Source: Alkalibacter sp964582705
GTDB lineage: Bacteria > Bacillota > Clostridia > Eubacteriales > Alkalibacteraceae
Direction: 5' to 3'
DNA: 5,527 bases
NCBI GenBank assembly: GCA_964582705.1
Contig: CAZOTE010000110.1
Coordinates: 1-5,527 of the forward strand
The translations under genes were made by a program, and so were the position numbers. Positions 5,087-5,527 of this stretch are shown in pieces (position 1 is the stretch's first letter; each line of letters starts with the position of its first letter). The notes below the pieces were generated by a model. That model saw nothing but the letters and a program-made list of their open reading frames with translations, did not search any database and had not been told where the DNA came from.

Positions 5087-5122
5087 AAAATCCCGTCGAC
5101 AGTTAACATATCGACGGGATTT
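5086..5122 (-). terminator. Intrinsic terminator of pyrG
   Basis: AAATCCCGTCGA (5111-5122) and its exact complement (5088-5099) form a 12-bp stem around an 11-nt loop that contains the palindrome GTTAAC. A run of five T (5086-5090) follows on the minus strand. It begins 15 bp after the pyrG stop. The T-run touches the last base of the outermost DnaA box (5078-5086). Confidence 0.93.
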
Positions 5123-5137
5123 AAATCACATTAAATA

Positions 5138-5527
5138 TTATTTTAGAGTCGCTTTAACAAAATCCCTGAAAAGAGGATGGGCCTTATTAGGTCTGGATTT
5201 AAATTCAGGATGGGCTTGCGTTGCCACAAACCATGGGTGATTCTCAATCTCCACCATCTCCACGAGAACTCTATCCGGTGATATGCCGCTTATCACCAAG
5301 CCTTTTTCTTCAAGGGTTTCTCTAAACCTGTTGCTGACTTCATATCGGTGTCTGTGTCTTTCATCTATCATCTCTGTTCCGTATGCTTCGTAGGCTTTTG
5401 TCCCTTCCTTAAGCTTACAAGGATAAAGACCCAGGCGCATAGTGCCTCCTTTGTTGTCAATGTCCTTTTGCTCGTGCATAAGGTCTATAACTGGATATGG
5501 GGTATTTGGATCAAGCTCAGCGCTGTT
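5138..5527 (-). CDS. pyrG: CTP synthase, C-terminal 129 residues (5' end outside window)
   Basis: CTP synthase makes CTP from UTP, ATP and glutamine; the visible part is the end of its class-I glutamine amidotransferase domain, which frees ammonia for the synthase half. Recognisable stretches: PVIDLMHEQKDIDNKGGTMR, then LGLYPC, then ERHRHRYEV, then HPWFVATQAHPEFKSRP. In the last, His106 and Glu108 of the fragment (HPEF) are two members of the Cys-His-Glu catalytic triad; the nucleophilic Cys lies upstream, outside the window. The fragment ends LFRDFVKATLK followed by TAA, a normal C-terminus with no truncation. The reading frame is open to the window edge. It is followed by its own strong terminator, so it is probably transcribed separately from rho although both point the same way. 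Confidence 0.97.
   Translation of the reverse strand, partial: NSAELDPNTPYPVIDLMHEQKDIDNKGGTMRLGLYPCKLKEGTKAYEAYGTEMIDERHRHRYEVSNRFRETLEEKGLVISGISPDRVLVEMVEIENHPWFVATQAHPEFKSRPNKAHPLFRDFVKATLK

Noticed and set aside
4928..5240. Plus-strand open frames across the DnaA boxes and the end of pyrG
   Set aside because: They run through the DnaA boxes, the pyrG terminator and pyrG itself. They show no family resemblance or good ribosome site; repeated TTATCCACA explains their composition.

Overview
The window looks like chromosomal DNA of a low-GC Gram-positive bacterium, most likely one of the Clostridia. The support is the strong AGGAGG-type ribosome sites, TTG and GTG starts, a textbook vegetative promoter, and the closest resemblance of the proteins by eye. 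Every gene I accept lies on the minus strand, so transcription runs from high to low coordinates. No transposon, phage gene, tRNA, rRNA or CRISPR array is visible.

In transcription order: (1) the last 129 codons of pyrG (CTP synthase), closed by a perfect 12-bp-stem intrinsic terminator. (2) A non-coding stretch of about 450 bp with four perfect and five one-mismatch DnaA boxes in 210 bp, followed by an AT-rich tract (82% AT over 4741-4840) and a probable rho promoter. (3) rho, 543 codons from a TTG start, with two tandem copies of the cold-shock-like RNA-binding domain instead of one. (4) A short regulatory region with a perfect consensus promoter, a 38-codon leader peptide packed with Phe and Tyr codons, and an attenuator. 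(5) An operon of aroF (DAHP synthase), tyrA (prephenate dehydrogenase), a YgjP/DUF45-type zinc metallopeptidase and the beginning of a lipoprotein gene cut by the window edge.

aroF and tyrA are the first step of aromatic amino-acid synthesis and the oxidative step of the tyrosine branch. The leader appears to sense Phe/Tyr supply by ribosome-mediated attenuation. Twelve of 17 consecutive leader residues are aromatic, and the RNA after the leader stop can form three competing pairings that end in an intrinsic terminator just before aroF. I see no T-box motif and no TRAP-type triplet array.

The most notable points are the aromatic leader/attenuator (too short for ordinary gene calling), the DnaA-box cluster with its AT-rich flank (a candidate replication origin or DnaA-titration/regulatory locus), and the duplicated primary RNA-binding domain of Rho. 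All were found by reading alone; no database search, folding program or genome context was available.
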